Shown one piece after another: positions 1-8,894 of a stretch of DNA of 64,000 nt (the stretch's first letter is position 1; each line of letters starts with the position of its first letter). The notes below the pieces were generated by a model. That model saw only the letters and a list, made by a program, of their open reading frames with translations. It searched no databases and was not told the origin of the DNA. A program made the translations under genes and the position numbers. This DNA is from an uncultured Prevotellaceae bacterium (GTDB taxonomy: Bacteria > Bacteroidota > Bacteroidia > Bacteroidales > Bacteroidaceae), in contig CACXIP010000002.1 in the NCBI GenBank assembly GCA_902767775.1, forward strand, positions 62,001-126,000. Reading direction: 5' to 3'.

Positions 1-433
1 ACTTCGTCACGCCATAACTCAGCACTGTGGCATGGGGATGGACAGCCATCTGCGAACCGGTGAAGAGAATACGCGAACCAGAAGGAATCAGTCCATATAA
101 CTCTCTTATTATAATATAATGTGAATTGACAGCCACCTCCATCTGTCTGTCCCAGTCCTCGTCGGTAGTTTCTGTAAATGATTTGCGAATGCTCATGCCG
201 GCATTGCAGACGATGCAATCCACATGGTCGCTTTTTGACTTAACATATTCGATAAACTGATAAACCTCGTGACGCTGGCTCTGGTCTATCTTCACAGCCT
301 CATAGTTCAACATCTGGTCCGTAAAATCTGGTCCGACATAAGTCGCAAATACATAATAGCCTTTTTCTAAAAGCATTTTAGACACACCAAGTCCTATGCC
401 AGATGTGCCACCTGTAACAATTGCATATTTCAT
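1..433 (-). CDS. SDR-family NAD(P)-dependent oxidoreductase, C-terminus cut by window edge
   Basis: The first 144 residues of a short-chain dehydrogenase/reductase are visible; the rest lies left of the window. The N-terminal nucleotide-binding motif TGGTSGIG (residues 7-14), an NAG motif near residue 85, and the catalytic Tyr and Lys of YGVTK at the very edge are all present, so the active site looks intact. It is the last visible gene of the minus-strand polysaccharide operon, 12 bp downstream of the secreted propeller-like gene. In Haemophilus Bcs1 an IspD-like cytidylyltransferase is fused to an SDR that reduces ribulose 5-phosphate. With the TarI/IspD-like gene at 3656-4381, this SDR is a candidate for the same step toward CDP-ribitol. 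That role is inferred; the SDR fold is clear. Confidence 0.85.
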   Translation of the reverse strand, partial: MKYAIVTGGTSGIGLGVSKMLLEKGYYVFATYVGPDFTDQMLNYEAVKIDQSQRHEVYQFIEYVKSKSDHVDCIVCNAGMSIRKSFTETTDEDWDRQMEVAVNSHYIIIRELYGLIPSGSRILFTGSQMAVHPHATVLSYGVTK

Positions 434-445
434 CTTTTGAAGTCT

Positions 446-1363
446 TTATTCTATTGGAATATTTATCATGAAAATTCTTTTTCCTGCTGTAGAGAGCATC
501 AGGTGGTTGTTGAAAATATAACAGCCTTCAGGTTCGGAAGGGAATCTAGCCTCTTTAAGGTCATAGGTCCTCACCAGTTTTCTCTGTTCCAAATCTATCA
601 CCCTTAGCCATAGATATTTCTTAGGTGACACTCCCTGGGCGATATACAATTTTCCTTTATGGATACATGCACCTTGAGAGAATGGTGCTTTGAAATCTAC
701 TTCATAACTGTCAAGAATATCCTTGTCATTCAGAAATACCTCTCTGCCCTCGTCAACTGATGGAATTCTGAACTTTGAAATACGACATAATCCTTTGTTG
801 AGTGCTTTTCTGCGATTATTTCGTGAATAAGTATACATACAGTTTTTTTCACGGTCTATAACCGTCCAAGGGCTGCCGAGTGCATTCTCGTCAGTCGCTT
901 CAGGAAAATAGATGGTCTGCACCTGTTGTACCGATAGGCTATCGTAATCCTTTGCTTCATCACTTTTCATGGGTACAAGACGAAACACATCAAGTACACC
1001 CCGACCTTTATTGTTAACGCGGTTAGACACATAGAATAGTGGAAAGGGGGTGGACTCCTGAAACCCCTGAATACCGAACGTGCTGTTGTTGGCGTGATAG
1101 ACATCTGATTTCCCTCTCATTTCCGTCTTGGCTTCATGTCGATGCACGTTACAGAGTTTCTTTTGCTTTAAGTTATAGAGCCCGAATTTAGACTCTTGTT
1201 TTGTTACTAAGACCAAATAGTCGCCATAGCAATCACCACTTTGTGCACCCATACTGTTCTTGGCGTAGAGCGTAAAAAGGCTGTCACCAGAATCCTGCCC
1301 TAATGCCATAGCTGGCATAGGCAAGACAAATATCAGGACAAAAAGATATATCCTGTCTAACAT
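446..1363 (-). CDS. Secreted protein of unknown function, probable beta-propeller
   Basis: This 305-residue protein begins with a hydrophobic signal peptide (about residues 4-21, ending near ALGQD), so it is probably exported to the periplasm or surface. The rest is beta-rich, with repeated short strands such as GDCYGDYLVLV, GACIHKGKLYIAQG and GCYIFNNHLMLS that look like propeller blades reading out a value. I recognise no catalytic motif. Its start overlaps the end of the TagB/TagF-like gene by 7 bp, so the two are co-transcribed and probably translationally coupled, placing it in the polysaccharide operon. It could bind or sense the polymer; no function can be assigned. Confidence 0.7.
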   Translation of the reverse strand: MLDRIYLFVLIFVLPMPAMALGQDSGDSLFTLYAKNSMGAQSGDCYGDYLVLVTKQESKFGLYNLKQKKLCNVHRHEAKTEMRGKSDVYHANNSTFGIQGFQESTPFPLFYVSNRVNNKGRGVLDVFRLVPMKSDEAKDYDSLSVQQVQTIYFPEATDENALGSPWTVIDREKNCMYTYSRNNRRKALNKGLCRISKFRIPSVDEGREVFLNDKDILDSYEVDFKAPFSQGACIHKGKLYIAQGVSPKKYLWLRVIDLEQRKLVRTYDLKEARFPSEPEGCYIFNNHLMLSTAGKRIFMINIPIE

Positions 1364-2574
1364 AAGCCAATACGCTTTTTTGTTTCTTCTGCAATGTCAA
1401 TATTGTATCTGTTATTATCCCAAAAGAAATTCATCAAGAATTCATATTGTTCCTTTGGCACATGACAATCTTCGCCACTCTTCATGATTTGAAGAAGTTG
1501 ATCAAAATTATATGCTCTTTTGCCGATAAAATATTTGTCATATTCCGAAAGATTATAACTTGTCTTAACATATTCATCATAATCAAACACATACAGGATT
1601 ATCTCCTTGTTCATTATCAAAAAGTCTGTATATATTGATGAATAATCAGTTATCAAGCAGTCAATGAATGGCAACACTGTGTAAATATCACTAACTGATG
1701 GATAAATGCAGAGATTACTATAACAATTTAGATTATCTATATTTATTTTTGTGGAAGGATGTAGTTTCACGACAAACAGACTATTAGATTCTCTCATGAT
1801 ATCATTCAGATATTGCCAATCAATGCCAGCCTGCATGATGAAATCACGCCTGTCATTTCTCCAAGTTGGCATATAAACATATGTCTTGTCGTATTTTCCC
1901 AATGATTCCACGAACTGCAATGTTTCTGATGGCTCATACTTCTTAATAAATGAAATGGCAGAATCCTTTCCTTCTATTAAAAGCTTGCTGCGAGGGTAAA
2001 CTCCAACAATACAATTTTCTTCCGAAACATCCATCATTGGGGCAAAAAACTCTTTTTTTTGTATTGTAGAAGGGGTTAATAGTAAATCTGGCCTCCTAAA
2101 CAATATCGGCCACATTCTTATCTTAAATCGAAAAGATGTCCGCATTTCTCTTTTGTCTTTCAAATGGTATTTTTTTACGACATAGTCAGGAGCCTGCCAG
2201 CGGACTCTCTTTACACTTGCCCCATGCCACAAATTAATAAAAAAAGCTCCACCAGAAAGAAACTGATTCACATTTCCCACATGATGGTCACATATAAAAA
2301 CTTTCGCAGTCAGTGCATGATAGATTCCCTTAAAAGACAACCAATAATAAGATTTTACACCTATCCTCCTTAAATAGATTAAATCTTCCTTTTTGTGAGT
2401 TATCCATATAGCATTGATTTCTTTATGTTTTTCTATGGTTTCCAAAAACATATATTTGGGGTTGTCCATAAAACTACCCATGCAACCAAATAGCCATTTG
2501 TTTTTTTTTCTTGGGATAATCCATAAAAAATGCTCCAATAAAAATGAGAGAAAATTCAAAAGAAATTTAACCAT
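1357..2574 (-). CDS. CDP-glycerol glycerophosphotransferase family protein (TagB/TagF-like)
   Basis: The 405-residue protein carries the hallmarks of the CDP-glycerol/CDP-ribitol polyolphosphotransferase family (Glyphos_transf): a WHG motif at about 116-118, a KLHPS motif near 270, and LITDYSSIYTDF near 310, which in TagF surrounds donor-binding residues. Known members transfer glycerol- or ribitol-phosphate from the CDP donor onto a glycan or growing polyol-phosphate chain at the cytoplasmic membrane. Here it sits with a TarI/IspD-like cytidylyltransferase and an SDR, and a TagD-like enzyme lies at 13055, so either CDP-ribitol or CDP-glycerol could be the donor. Codons are AT-rich like its operon neighbours. 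The family is secure; the substrate is not. Confidence 0.88.
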   Translation of the reverse strand: MVKFLLNFLSFLLEHFLWIIPRKKNKWLFGCMGSFMDNPKYMFLETIEKHKEINAIWITHKKEDLIYLRRIGVKSYYWLSFKGIYHALTAKVFICDHHVGNVNQFLSGGAFFINLWHGASVKRVRWQAPDYVVKKYHLKDKREMRTSFRFKIRMWPILFRRPDLLLTPSTIQKKEFFAPMMDVSEENCIVGVYPRSKLLIEGKDSAISFIKKYEPSETLQFVESLGKYDKTYVYMPTWRNDRRDFIMQAGIDWQYLNDIMRESNSLFVVKLHPSTKINIDNLNCYSNLCIYPSVSDIYTVLPFIDCLITDYSSIYTDFLIMNKEIILYVFDYDEYVKTSYNLSEYDKYFIGKRAYNFDQLLQIMKSGEDCHVPKEQYEFLMNFFWDNNRYNIDIAEETKKRIGLC

Positions 2575-2608
2575 CTTTTAATAGTCTAAATTAATTAGCC
2601 ATCTATAT

Positions 2609-3643
2609 TTAACCATCAATATATGCAATTAATCTCTCAAACATTTTTCTCTTGTCAACAAGAGGTTCCCAGCCTAGAGATTTCAGTTTCTCCGTTGAAA
2701 GACGAAGCATGGTAACTGGTGCATAACCCAAACCTTCAGATAGTTCAATGCGAACGTGAATGGTGGGAGCAAAGGTGTCGCGAAGGTATTCTGCCATACC
2801 TCGTGCGGAAATATAGGTTTCCTCGTTGGCTGCATTATAACTTTCGCCTGCATTTCCCCTTAACAAGACATATAACAATGCGGAAACGGCATCAGTGGTG
2901 TATAGGTAAGGACGGGCAGCCTCACCTGTTGTGTGGAGAATGATGTCTTTACTTTCTGCTGCCAGGCGGGTGAACTGCACGATGACGCGATTGTCATCTA
3001 CAGCAATGCCGGCACCGGTTGTCTGCGTCAAACGGGCGATTTTTACTGGCACCCCATACTCTTTGGCGTATGCATGGCAAAGACATTCTGCGGTCCTTTT
3101 CCCCATATTGTACGAACTGCGTATTTCCATCGGATTGAGATAGCCCTGAAAGTCCTCGCAGATGGGGCCGTCGTCGTGATTGCTGCCGTAGACTTCCAGT
3201 GAAGAGGCGAAAACCATGGCTTCCACTCCAGCATTATACGCATACCTTAATACTGCCTGTGTGCCGTCGATGGCAGTAGTAAGGGTCTCCACAGGATGTT
3301 CGACGAAATACATTGAAGATGTGGGACTGGCAAGATGGATGACATAGTTAACCGGCTGACTGATGTTCTGTGTCGTAATATCTGAGAGAGACAGTTGAAG
3401 GAAACAGATGTCAGTAAAATCATCATCAAAAACTGCCTTGGCTTTATCGATGCTACGCACAACTGCCAGAATCTTTATACCAAGGTCATATTTTCTATTC
3501 AATTCTAATAGGCATCTGATCATCACCGATCCTATAAGTCCTGTAGCACCCGTCACCAGGAATGATTTGCCACAGAGTTGTTCCCTCAATTCAAACTGCT
3601 CAGCAAATAGCCGAACATCTTCTTGTAATATTTTTGGATTCAT
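2609..3643 (-). CDS. NAD-dependent epimerase/dehydratase family protein (extended SDR)
   Basis: The 344-residue protein is an extended SDR: GATGLIG (residues 32-38) binds NAD(P), a Ser-Ser-Leu-Glu-Val-Tyr-Gly stretch in mid-protein and SSYNMGK supply the catalytic Ser/Tyr/Lys set. Members epimerise, dehydrate or decarboxylate nucleotide sugars. It lies between the TarI/IspD-like gene (12 bp away) and the TagB/TagF-like gene, so it probably supplies or modifies an activated sugar or polyol for this polymer. It is visibly GC-richer than the flanking TagB/TagF and LicD genes, which hints at separate origins of neighbouring cassette genes. Substrate unknown. Confidence 0.88.
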   Translation of the reverse strand: MNPKILQEDVRLFAEQFELREQLCGKSFLVTGATGLIGSVMIRCLLELNRKYDLGIKILAVVRSIDKAKAVFDDDFTDICFLQLSLSDITTQNISQPVNYVIHLASPTSSMYFVEHPVETLTTAIDGTQAVLRYAYNAGVEAMVFASSLEVYGSNHDDGPICEDFQGYLNPMEIRSSYNMGKRTAECLCHAYAKEYGVPVKIARLTQTTGAGIAVDDNRVIVQFTRLAAESKDIILHTTGEAARPYLYTTDAVSALLYVLLRGNAGESYNAANEETYISARGMAEYLRDTFAPTIHVRIELSEGLGYAPVTMLRLSTEKLKSLGWEPLVDKRKMFERLIAYIDG

Positions 3644-3655
3644 CTACAAAATGTT

Positions 3656-4381
3656 TCAGAAACCGAATATCTGCTGATTTTCATGAACTTCCACCATTGC
3701 CTTAAAAACAAAAAAATCGGTGGGTGTCGTAATCTTAATATTCTCCATGGGACCAATTACTTTCCCAAGCTTGTATCCGTAATGGTGCATCATTGAGCAG
3801 GAGTCTATAAAATCGTGCCGTTTCTCTGATCTTGCCTTTTCATGTATCGATAAGATGTCATTGAGACGGAAACTCTGTGGCGCTCGAGCTATCAGGGAAT
3901 TTGCACGGGTTGGTATCTCCAATCCACCATCTGGCTGATTGACAATAAAAGTCTCTGTGGCAGGAATGCAAGTAATGCAACTGCCTTCTTCATTCACCTT
4001 ATTGATATTGTCTGTAATAGTCTGTTCCGTAATTAAGGGACGTACGCCGTCATGAATCAGAACCACATCATCGTCGGATTCAGAAAAATGCTTTACGGCA
4101 GCCAAACCATTGTAAATCGAATCCTGACCTGTCTCTCCACCGGATACGATTCTGAGTACTTTACTAATCTCAAACTTCCTGAGCATTTTCTCAAGGAAAG
4201 GAATCCAATCCTTTATACATGCTACAACAATTCCGTCAATCATCGGGTGATTGTCGAAAAGTTCGAGTGTATAGATGATGATGGGTTTCCCATTATACTC
4301 AAGAAATTGTTTGGGGCGGGATTTAGTATGCATCCGGCTACCTGAGCCGCCGGCAAAAATTACAGCGAAATTATTAGCCAT
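3656..4381 (-). CDS. IspD/TarI-family CTP-dependent cytidylyltransferase
   Basis: The protein begins with the nucleotidyltransferase signature AGGSGSRM (residues 10-17) followed by RPKQFL, and has HDGVRPL in the middle, all typical of IspD and its paralogue TarI. IspD makes CDP-methylerythritol for isoprenoids; TarI and Bcs1 make CDP-ribitol. The position inside a capsule-type operon beside LicD, TagB/TagF-like and SDR genes favours the TarI role; the housekeeping ispD is expected elsewhere. I chose the ATG at 4381, which overlaps the LicD stop codon by one base; an in-frame ATG 12 bp upstream is the alternative. The donor assignment to ribitol is inferred. Confidence 0.87.
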   Translation of the reverse strand: MANNFAVIFAGGSGSRMHTKSRPKQFLEYNGKPIIIYTLELFDNHPMIDGIVVACIKDWIPFLEKMLRKFEISKVLRIVSGGETGQDSIYNGLAAVKHFSESDDDVVLIHDGVRPLITEQTITDNINKVNEEGSCITCIPATETFIVNQPDGGLEIPTRANSLIARAPQSFRLNDILSIHEKARSEKRHDFIDSCSMMHHYGYKLGKVIGPMENIKITTPTDFFVFKAMVEVHENQQIFGF

Positions 4382-5241
4382 TATGATTTCCAATAAAAGT
4401 GTTCACCATCCTTGGTCAAATGAGATTCTTGCTGTTCTTTAGGAGGAATAACCATATAATCACCATAAATATTGGTTAGAACACGATCATACGATTTGGT
4501 AATATAGAATTTCTCTGTCTCAAAATCTGCCAATTCATATTCGGAGAAATCTGAAACATCAAAACATTCCGGTTTGTTCTTCTTGTAAGCATCTACACAA
4601 CAGAGGCTGGAGCAACGTTTTGTGCTGCCAAAAACATGATGAAAACAATATGCATGATGCTTTTTCCTTAAACTATTGAGACTGCCATACAGAATGCGCT
4701 TCACACCGAACTTCAACAGGGCTTTTATTCGCTTAAATCCCTTTCTCTTGTTCAATAAAGTATAGCTTAGACGCATGGAATTGATTCTCTTCCTCGTTTT
4801 GCGAATTAAAGCATAATCTTCTAAGAATTGATCCATGTCATCAGAAACACTATCAATAGGGAAAATATCTATCCAGACTCCTAAATCTCCTTGATGGTGC
4901 TTTAGCTTCATTTCCACATGAGTCCTGGTATCATCATAAACCTTGGTGAAATAGAAAAGATTGTCGTCTTTATAGGGAGACATTAACTTGAAGCCTTTTT
5001 GGCTTCGGTAATACTTATTGAATCTCTCATAGTCGGGACGGGGCATCCAAATGTCGATGTCATCATCCCATGGAATAAAGCCTTGGTGTCGAATAGCACC
5101 AATGAGAGAGCCATAGGCCAGAGTGTATCTTATCTTATTTTCCACACAGAAATGATGTATTTCCTTCATCATGTCCAATTCCACACACTGGATCTCTTTT
5201 AAGGTCATTTCTTTCATGTCATCGTTACTTTTAGTATTCAT
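4381..5241 (-). CDS. LicD-family phosphotransferase
   Basis: The 286-residue protein has the full LicD signature in its first 80 residues: AYGSLIGAIRHQGFIPWDDD, with the metal-binding D59-D60-D61-x-D63 cluster, then a later WIDIFP motif. Founding members move phosphocholine from CDP-choline to cell-surface glycans; the related human fukutin and FKRP use CDP-ribitol. The gene next to it is IspD/TarI-like, the same pairing as ISPD with fukutin/FKRP in animals, so ribitol-phosphate transfer is a plausible alternative to phosphocholine; no choline kinase is visible. Its start overlaps the EpsG-like gene by 11 bp, and its stop overlaps the IspD start. Confidence 0.9.
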   Translation of the reverse strand: MNTKSNDDMKEMTLKEIQCVELDMMKEIHHFCVENKIRYTLAYGSLIGAIRHQGFIPWDDDIDIWMPRPDYERFNKYYRSQKGFKLMSPYKDDNLFYFTKVYDDTRTHVEMKLKHHQGDLGVWIDIFPIDSVSDDMDQFLEDYALIRKTRKRINSMRLSYTLLNKRKGFKRIKALLKFGVKRILYGSLNSLRKKHHAYCFHHVFGSTKRCSSLCCVDAYKKNKPECFDVSDFSEYELADFETEKFYITKSYDRVLTNIYGDYMVIPPKEQQESHLTKDGEHFYWKS

Positions 5242-6418
5242 TATAGTAAGGAGCAGGTCGATCTACTACCCTATTAAATCTTTCTTCTCTGGCACTATCA
5301 ATTTTCCGGTTAAGGACAGAATTATATGGATAATACATCGTATATTTGTCACCTCTTGCGAAATATACAAGCATACTAAAGATTAGTGGGATAAAAAGAA
5401 GGGCTGTAAGATAGACCGCTGAGTTAAAATAGGTTTTGGCAGACTTTCTGAAGAAATTAATCAAATAAGAAGAATAGAATAAGATAAGATAGACAGAATA
5501 GAAATGCGAATAACGATATAAAATAGGGATAATAAGACTTGTTAATTCGAAAAGAACTCCCAGCATAACAAAAGGTTCAAGTAAGAGAATTCTCTCTTGG
5601 GGGTGGTTCTTTTGCACATACCTTAATGCCAATACTGCATAGACAACAGTAGGCAAAAATCTTAATAAAATAGAAACATTATCTCTTCCGCTACTACTCG
5701 AGATATTGTCACCATAAAGTTCGATTTTGGCAGCCAGATCTTCGTCTACATCAAGCGTGAAAAGAAAATCCGCAATATCACCCCGAAAAAACATAATGGA
5801 AACAAACGTGATGGCTAAAAAAACATATCCCTTCATATTGAAACGAAGGAAAAATAGGAGAGGGGTGAAAAGGATCAGAATAGTAGAAAAATGAAACAAG
5901 CAGCCTATCATGTATAAGACATAACCTCTTGCCCACTTTTTCTGAAAAATGAAATCATTCCCATAGAGACACAAAACCACACTAAAGGACGCTTTCATCT
6001 CTTGCATCGTCATGTTGAAATATCTCCAAATGAAATAAAAAAGGGCACAGGTGAATATATAGTTTGTATGCTTTTTGAAGTATCTAAAAATCAGGTAATT
6101 CACAAAGGCAGCTTGAATTAGCTGTACGACATAAAATCTTCCCCACACAGTCCAGACAAAAGAATTGAGTAACCTCCATAATGAATTGGAACCCAGGGTC
6201 TGCTCATTAAAATCAAATTCTTTTAGAGTAGGTGTAAAATGATAAAAATAGTAGAGATGGTGTGTCGTGTCTGCTCCTAACCTCCAACGCAAACCTGCTA
6301 CAAGAACGAATATAGCAAGTATGGTATAATAGCACCAATTACGCCCTCTGGTTTTCCCATTGATATCATAGAAGATGATGAGGATAATGAGGAGAACTAA
6401 TATAAAAAGATATATCAT
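5231..6418 (-). CDS. EpsG-family membrane protein, likely polysaccharide polymerase (Wzy-like)
   Basis: This 395-residue protein has about ten hydrophobic segments, the first at residues 1-17, and an early WRLGADTTHHLYYF stretch resembling the RxGxDxxxY region of EpsG proteins. EpsG and Wzy-type proteins join lipid-linked repeat units on the periplasmic side of the inner membrane. With a Wzx-like flippase at 20026 and a phosphoglycosyl transferase at 9659, it completes the core of a Wzx/Wzy pathway. It overlaps licD downstream. The 376 bp upstream separate it from the SDR gene and hold an SDR remnant, so it may have its own promoter, but I find no full consensus. Confidence 0.78.
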   Translation of the reverse strand: MIYLFILVLLIILIIFYDINGKTRGRNWCYYTILAIFVLVAGLRWRLGADTTHHLYYFYHFTPTLKEFDFNEQTLGSNSLWRLLNSFVWTVWGRFYVVQLIQAAFVNYLIFRYFKKHTNYIFTCALFYFIWRYFNMTMQEMKASFSVVLCLYGNDFIFQKKWARGYVLYMIGCLFHFSTILILFTPLLFFLRFNMKGYVFLAITFVSIMFFRGDIADFLFTLDVDEDLAAKIELYGDNISSSSGRDNVSILLRFLPTVVYAVLALRYVQKNHPQERILLLEPFVMLGVLFELTSLIIPILYRYSHFYSVYLILFYSSYLINFFRKSAKTYFNSAVYLTALLFIPLIFSMLVYFARGDKYTMYYPYNSVLNRKIDSAREERFNRVVDRPAPYYNEY

Positions 6419-6538
6419 ATTGTCTATAAGTTACCTGAAGTAGGTTTAGTCTTTATGCAAAGTACACCGACAGTAGCGGTTAATAAATAATGTCATCTTT
6501 AACAGACAGAATGAGGCTACCAAGTTGTTGACTTATAA

Positions 6539-6685
6539 TTATTTGAAACAATATCCACCCGATACCTCGATGATGCCGCCGTTGGCAAAGGTGTTGTTGA
6601 TGCAGAAACGGACGGCATCGGCAATCTCCTCAGGACGAGCGAAGCGTTTGATGGCGGTTTTGTTGTAAATGATGTTGCGGATCTT
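6539..6685 (-). pseudogene. Remnant of an SDR oxidoreductase (C-terminal end only)
   Basis: Reading the minus strand gives an open frame of about 48 codons ending in a stop at 6539, with AIKRFARPEEIADAVRFCI followed by a GGIIEVSGGY ending. This is the standard C-terminus of an SDR/FabG-like enzyme (xKRFxxPEEIA ... GxVIxVDGG). No SDR N-terminus precedes it: the frame runs into unrelated sequence and a stop near 6734. It is clearly GC-richer than its surroundings. It is not a copy of the intact SDR at 6795 in detail, so it is a leftover of an earlier gene replaced at this spot. Confidence 0.7.
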
Positions 6686-6794
6686 AACTTTTAGTTCATA
6701 AAAGTTGAAGAATTGATCGATTCTTAACTTTACCTAATAGATAGAATTATTAGATGAAAGTTGCAAATGGTAATTTTGATAATTTGACAATATT

Positions 6795-7574
6795 TTATCG
6801 AGCAGTATAACCACCATCAACAAACAAATTTGTTCCTGTTACCCATCGTGATGCATCTGATAGTAAATAAACACATGCATTTGCTATGTCTGAGGTCTTA
6901 CCAAGTCCCAAAAGATGTAACTTTTCTAATTCTGCTCTTTTTTCAGGAATGGCAATATGTGGCAAATTTTGGTTGATAGGGGTAATTATAACACCTGGGG
7001 AAATGGAATTGACGCGCACTTTGATCCGAGCCAATTCAACAGCTAATGAACGAGCAAGTGATTTCAATGCACCCTTAGTCATTCCATAAACAGATTTTGC
7101 ATTAGAACCATAAGTTCCTGCAACAGAAGAAAAGAACACAATGCTTGCACCTTCCTCAGAGAGATATTTTCTTTTGCAAATACTTTGAGTTAAGTAAAAT
7201 CCACTAAATACATTAACCTTAAATAATTTCTCAAGATCCTGCTCTTTTACGGCATTCAAGGGTAACGTGGCTGATATTCCTGCACAGTTGAGTAATCCAT
7301 GGATTTTACCTTCCTTCAAAACTCCGTCTGATATTATTTCATCAATTTTACCTTTCTCGGTCAAATCTATGACTGCAAAATAGTGACTTTCAGGCCTGGC
7401 TAACATTTCCTTCGTCTCCTTAAGGCCATCTCCATTGAGGTCAAGAAGAATAAGACGTGCTCCCATCAGTGAACATGTTATGGCGCATTCACGTCCTATG
7501 CCAGAAGCAGCACCGCTTATTACAATTGTCTTACCTTGGAGAGAGAAAGGATTATATTCGTTTTCCATTTTCAA
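6795..7574 (-). CDS. SDR-family oxidoreductase, FabG-like 3-oxoacyl-ACP reductase candidate
   Basis: The 259-residue protein is a complete classical SDR: SGAASGIGRE near residue 20, NCAG near 96, catalytic Ser (FFSSVAG), YGMTK with catalytic Tyr/Lys, and a typical VTGTNLFVDGGY C-terminus. It follows a KAS III gene (23 bp overlap) and an ACP gene, so it probably reduces the 3-oxoacyl group made on the ACP to a 3-hydroxyacyl group. Other SDRs with this sequence type act on sugars, so the acyl role rests on context. A start two codons downstream is equally possible. No enoyl reductase or dehydratase partner is present, which would leave a 3-hydroxyacyl product. Confidence 0.87.
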   Translation of the reverse strand: MKMENEYNPFSLQGKTIVISGAASGIGRECAITCSLMGARLILLDLNGDGLKETKEMLARPESHYFAVIDLTEKGKIDEIISDGVLKEGKIHGLLNCAGISATLPLNAVKEQDLEKLFKVNVFSGFYLTQSICKRKYLSEEGASIVFFSSVAGTYGSNAKSVYGMTKGALKSLARSLAVELARIKVRVNSISPGVIITPINQNLPHIAIPEKRAELEKLHLLGLGKTSDIANACVYLLSDASRWVTGTNLFVDGGYTAR

Positions 7575-8628
7575 CTTCTACTATGTCACTAATTTTACAA
7601 TCGACGAAAGGCACAATGGCTGTTGCCCAAGTCATTCCTACTCCAAATGCACTGAGTAATAATTCCTTTCTTCCGTTTAATTTATCTTTAAGTTCACTAA
7701 CTATAGTGAGAGGGACAGATACTGATGAGGTGTTGCCATATTTTGCAATTGTTGAGGGTATGCGAGTGGTATCTAATTTCATCTTCTTTGCAATATATGA
7801 GTTGATGAAATTGTTTGCTTGATGGAAAACCATATAGTCAAATATATCTATTGTCTTTCCTGCGTAGGTCAACGTGTTTCTAATGTCTTTTGGAATCTCG
7901 CGTATTACAAAGTTGAATACATCTCCTCCCATCATATAACCTTGTTCTTCACTTCGCATGTTGCCAAACTCATCAACGATACGTTCGACAACTGTTTCTG
8001 CAGAACTCATTTTACGATATCCGCCAGCGGGTATCATGATTAAATGTGCGCGAGACCCATCAGAATTTAAGGAAAAAATGCTTCTGCCAAATTTTTTGTC
8101 TTTTTCGATAAGGGCAGCAATTCCACCATCTCCAAATAGGAATGCACTACGCCTATCACGTGGTGAGTACACCTTGGAGCGAGTCTCTCCATCTAAGATA
8201 AGTGCTTTACGAAGAAGACCTCCTTGCATCATTCCATAAACCACAGAAAGTCCATAGAGAAAAGCAGAACAACCTAAATTGATGTCAAAAGAAATGGTAG
8301 AGTGTGGAAGACCTAAACGATGCTGTAATGTAACGGAAGTAGCGGGCATTCGATAATCTGGTGTCTGGGAAATAAACACTAATAGATCTATGTCGGATTT
8401 GTCTATGTCATTATCCGAAATCAATTTTTCTGCTGCAGCCAAACATAAGTCGGAAGAACATGTTAATTGGTCCGCAAATCGACGTTCTACTATGCCTGTT
8501 TTTTCTACAATAGTCAATGCATCTTCTTTTGACCAATAATCCGTATATTCCAAATTTTTAATGATGTGTGAAGGAACTGCAGCAGCCATTGCTGTTACTC
8601 CAACACCATTATATTCTAAGAAAGCCAT
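7552..8628 (-). CDS. 3-oxoacyl-ACP synthase III family protein (KAS III/FabH-like)
   Basis: The 358-residue length and catalytic triad fit FabH: Cys120 in LGCSAF, His269 in VFHQANNF and Asn299 in KYGNTSS. KAS III enzymes condense an acyl-CoA with malonyl-ACP and release CO2. Lying between a dedicated ACP gene and an SDR in a polysaccharide operon, it is more likely to build a short acyl substituent for a sugar than to serve bulk lipid synthesis. The gene ends 23 bp inside the SDR gene, and 5 bp separate it from the ACP, so the three are one translational unit. Confidence 0.9.
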   Translation of the reverse strand: MAFLEYNGVGVTAMAAAVPSHIIKNLEYTDYWSKEDALTIVEKTGIVERRFADQLTCSSDLCLAAAEKLISDNDIDKSDIDLLVFISQTPDYRMPATSVTLQHRLGLPHSTISFDINLGCSAFLYGLSVVYGMMQGGLLRKALILDGETRSKVYSPRDRRSAFLFGDGGIAALIEKDKKFGRSIFSLNSDGSRAHLIMIPAGGYRKMSSAETVVERIVDEFGNMRSEEQGYMMGGDVFNFVIREIPKDIRNTLTYAGKTIDIFDYMVFHQANNFINSYIAKKMKLDTTRIPSTIAKYGNTSSVSVPLTIVSELKDKLNGRKELLLSAFGVGMTWATAIVPFVDCKISDIVEVENGKRI

Positions 8629-8633
8629 ATATG

Positions 8634-8861
8634 TTATTGGTGAGATTCAATATAACTGATGATGTCTCCGATTGTGATAAGATTCTTAAAATCACAATTT
8701 TCTATCTGAATGTCATATTCTTCGTCTAACATTGCAATAACACTAAGGTATGAAACGGAACTCCATTCGTCAAGCGTCCTAAAAACGGTAGAAATGCTTA
8801 GTGATGATTCTTCTGCGAAAAGCGCTTCTGCAAATTTTTCAATAAATTCTTGCTTATCCAT
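8634..8861 (-). CDS. Acyl carrier protein, pathway-specific
   Basis: This 75-residue acidic, helical protein has the size and pattern of an ACP. The phosphopantetheine attachment site, normally D-S-L, reads W-S-S-V-S here, with Ser35 the likely acceptor, followed by LSVIAMLDEEYDI, the conserved helix II. The variant WSS form is typical of ACPs in dedicated surface-sugar or secondary pathways rather than housekeeping AcpP. It lies directly upstream of the KAS III and SDR genes and 33 bp after the PglD/NeuD-like gene. It would carry the acyl chain handed to a sugar by that or another acyltransferase. Confidence 0.85.
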   Translation of the reverse strand: MDKQEFIEKFAEALFAEESSLSISTVFRTLDEWSSVSYLSVIAMLDEEYDIQIENCDFKNLITIGDIISYIESHQ

Positions 8862-8894
8862 AAAACTTAATAATAAAGAGTATTGTTAATAACT

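Noticed and set aside
6795..7574. The remnant at 6539 as a frameshifted end of this SDR
   Set aside because: The SDR at 6795 already has its own complete C-terminus (VTGTNLFVDGGY), so the remnant is a different gene.
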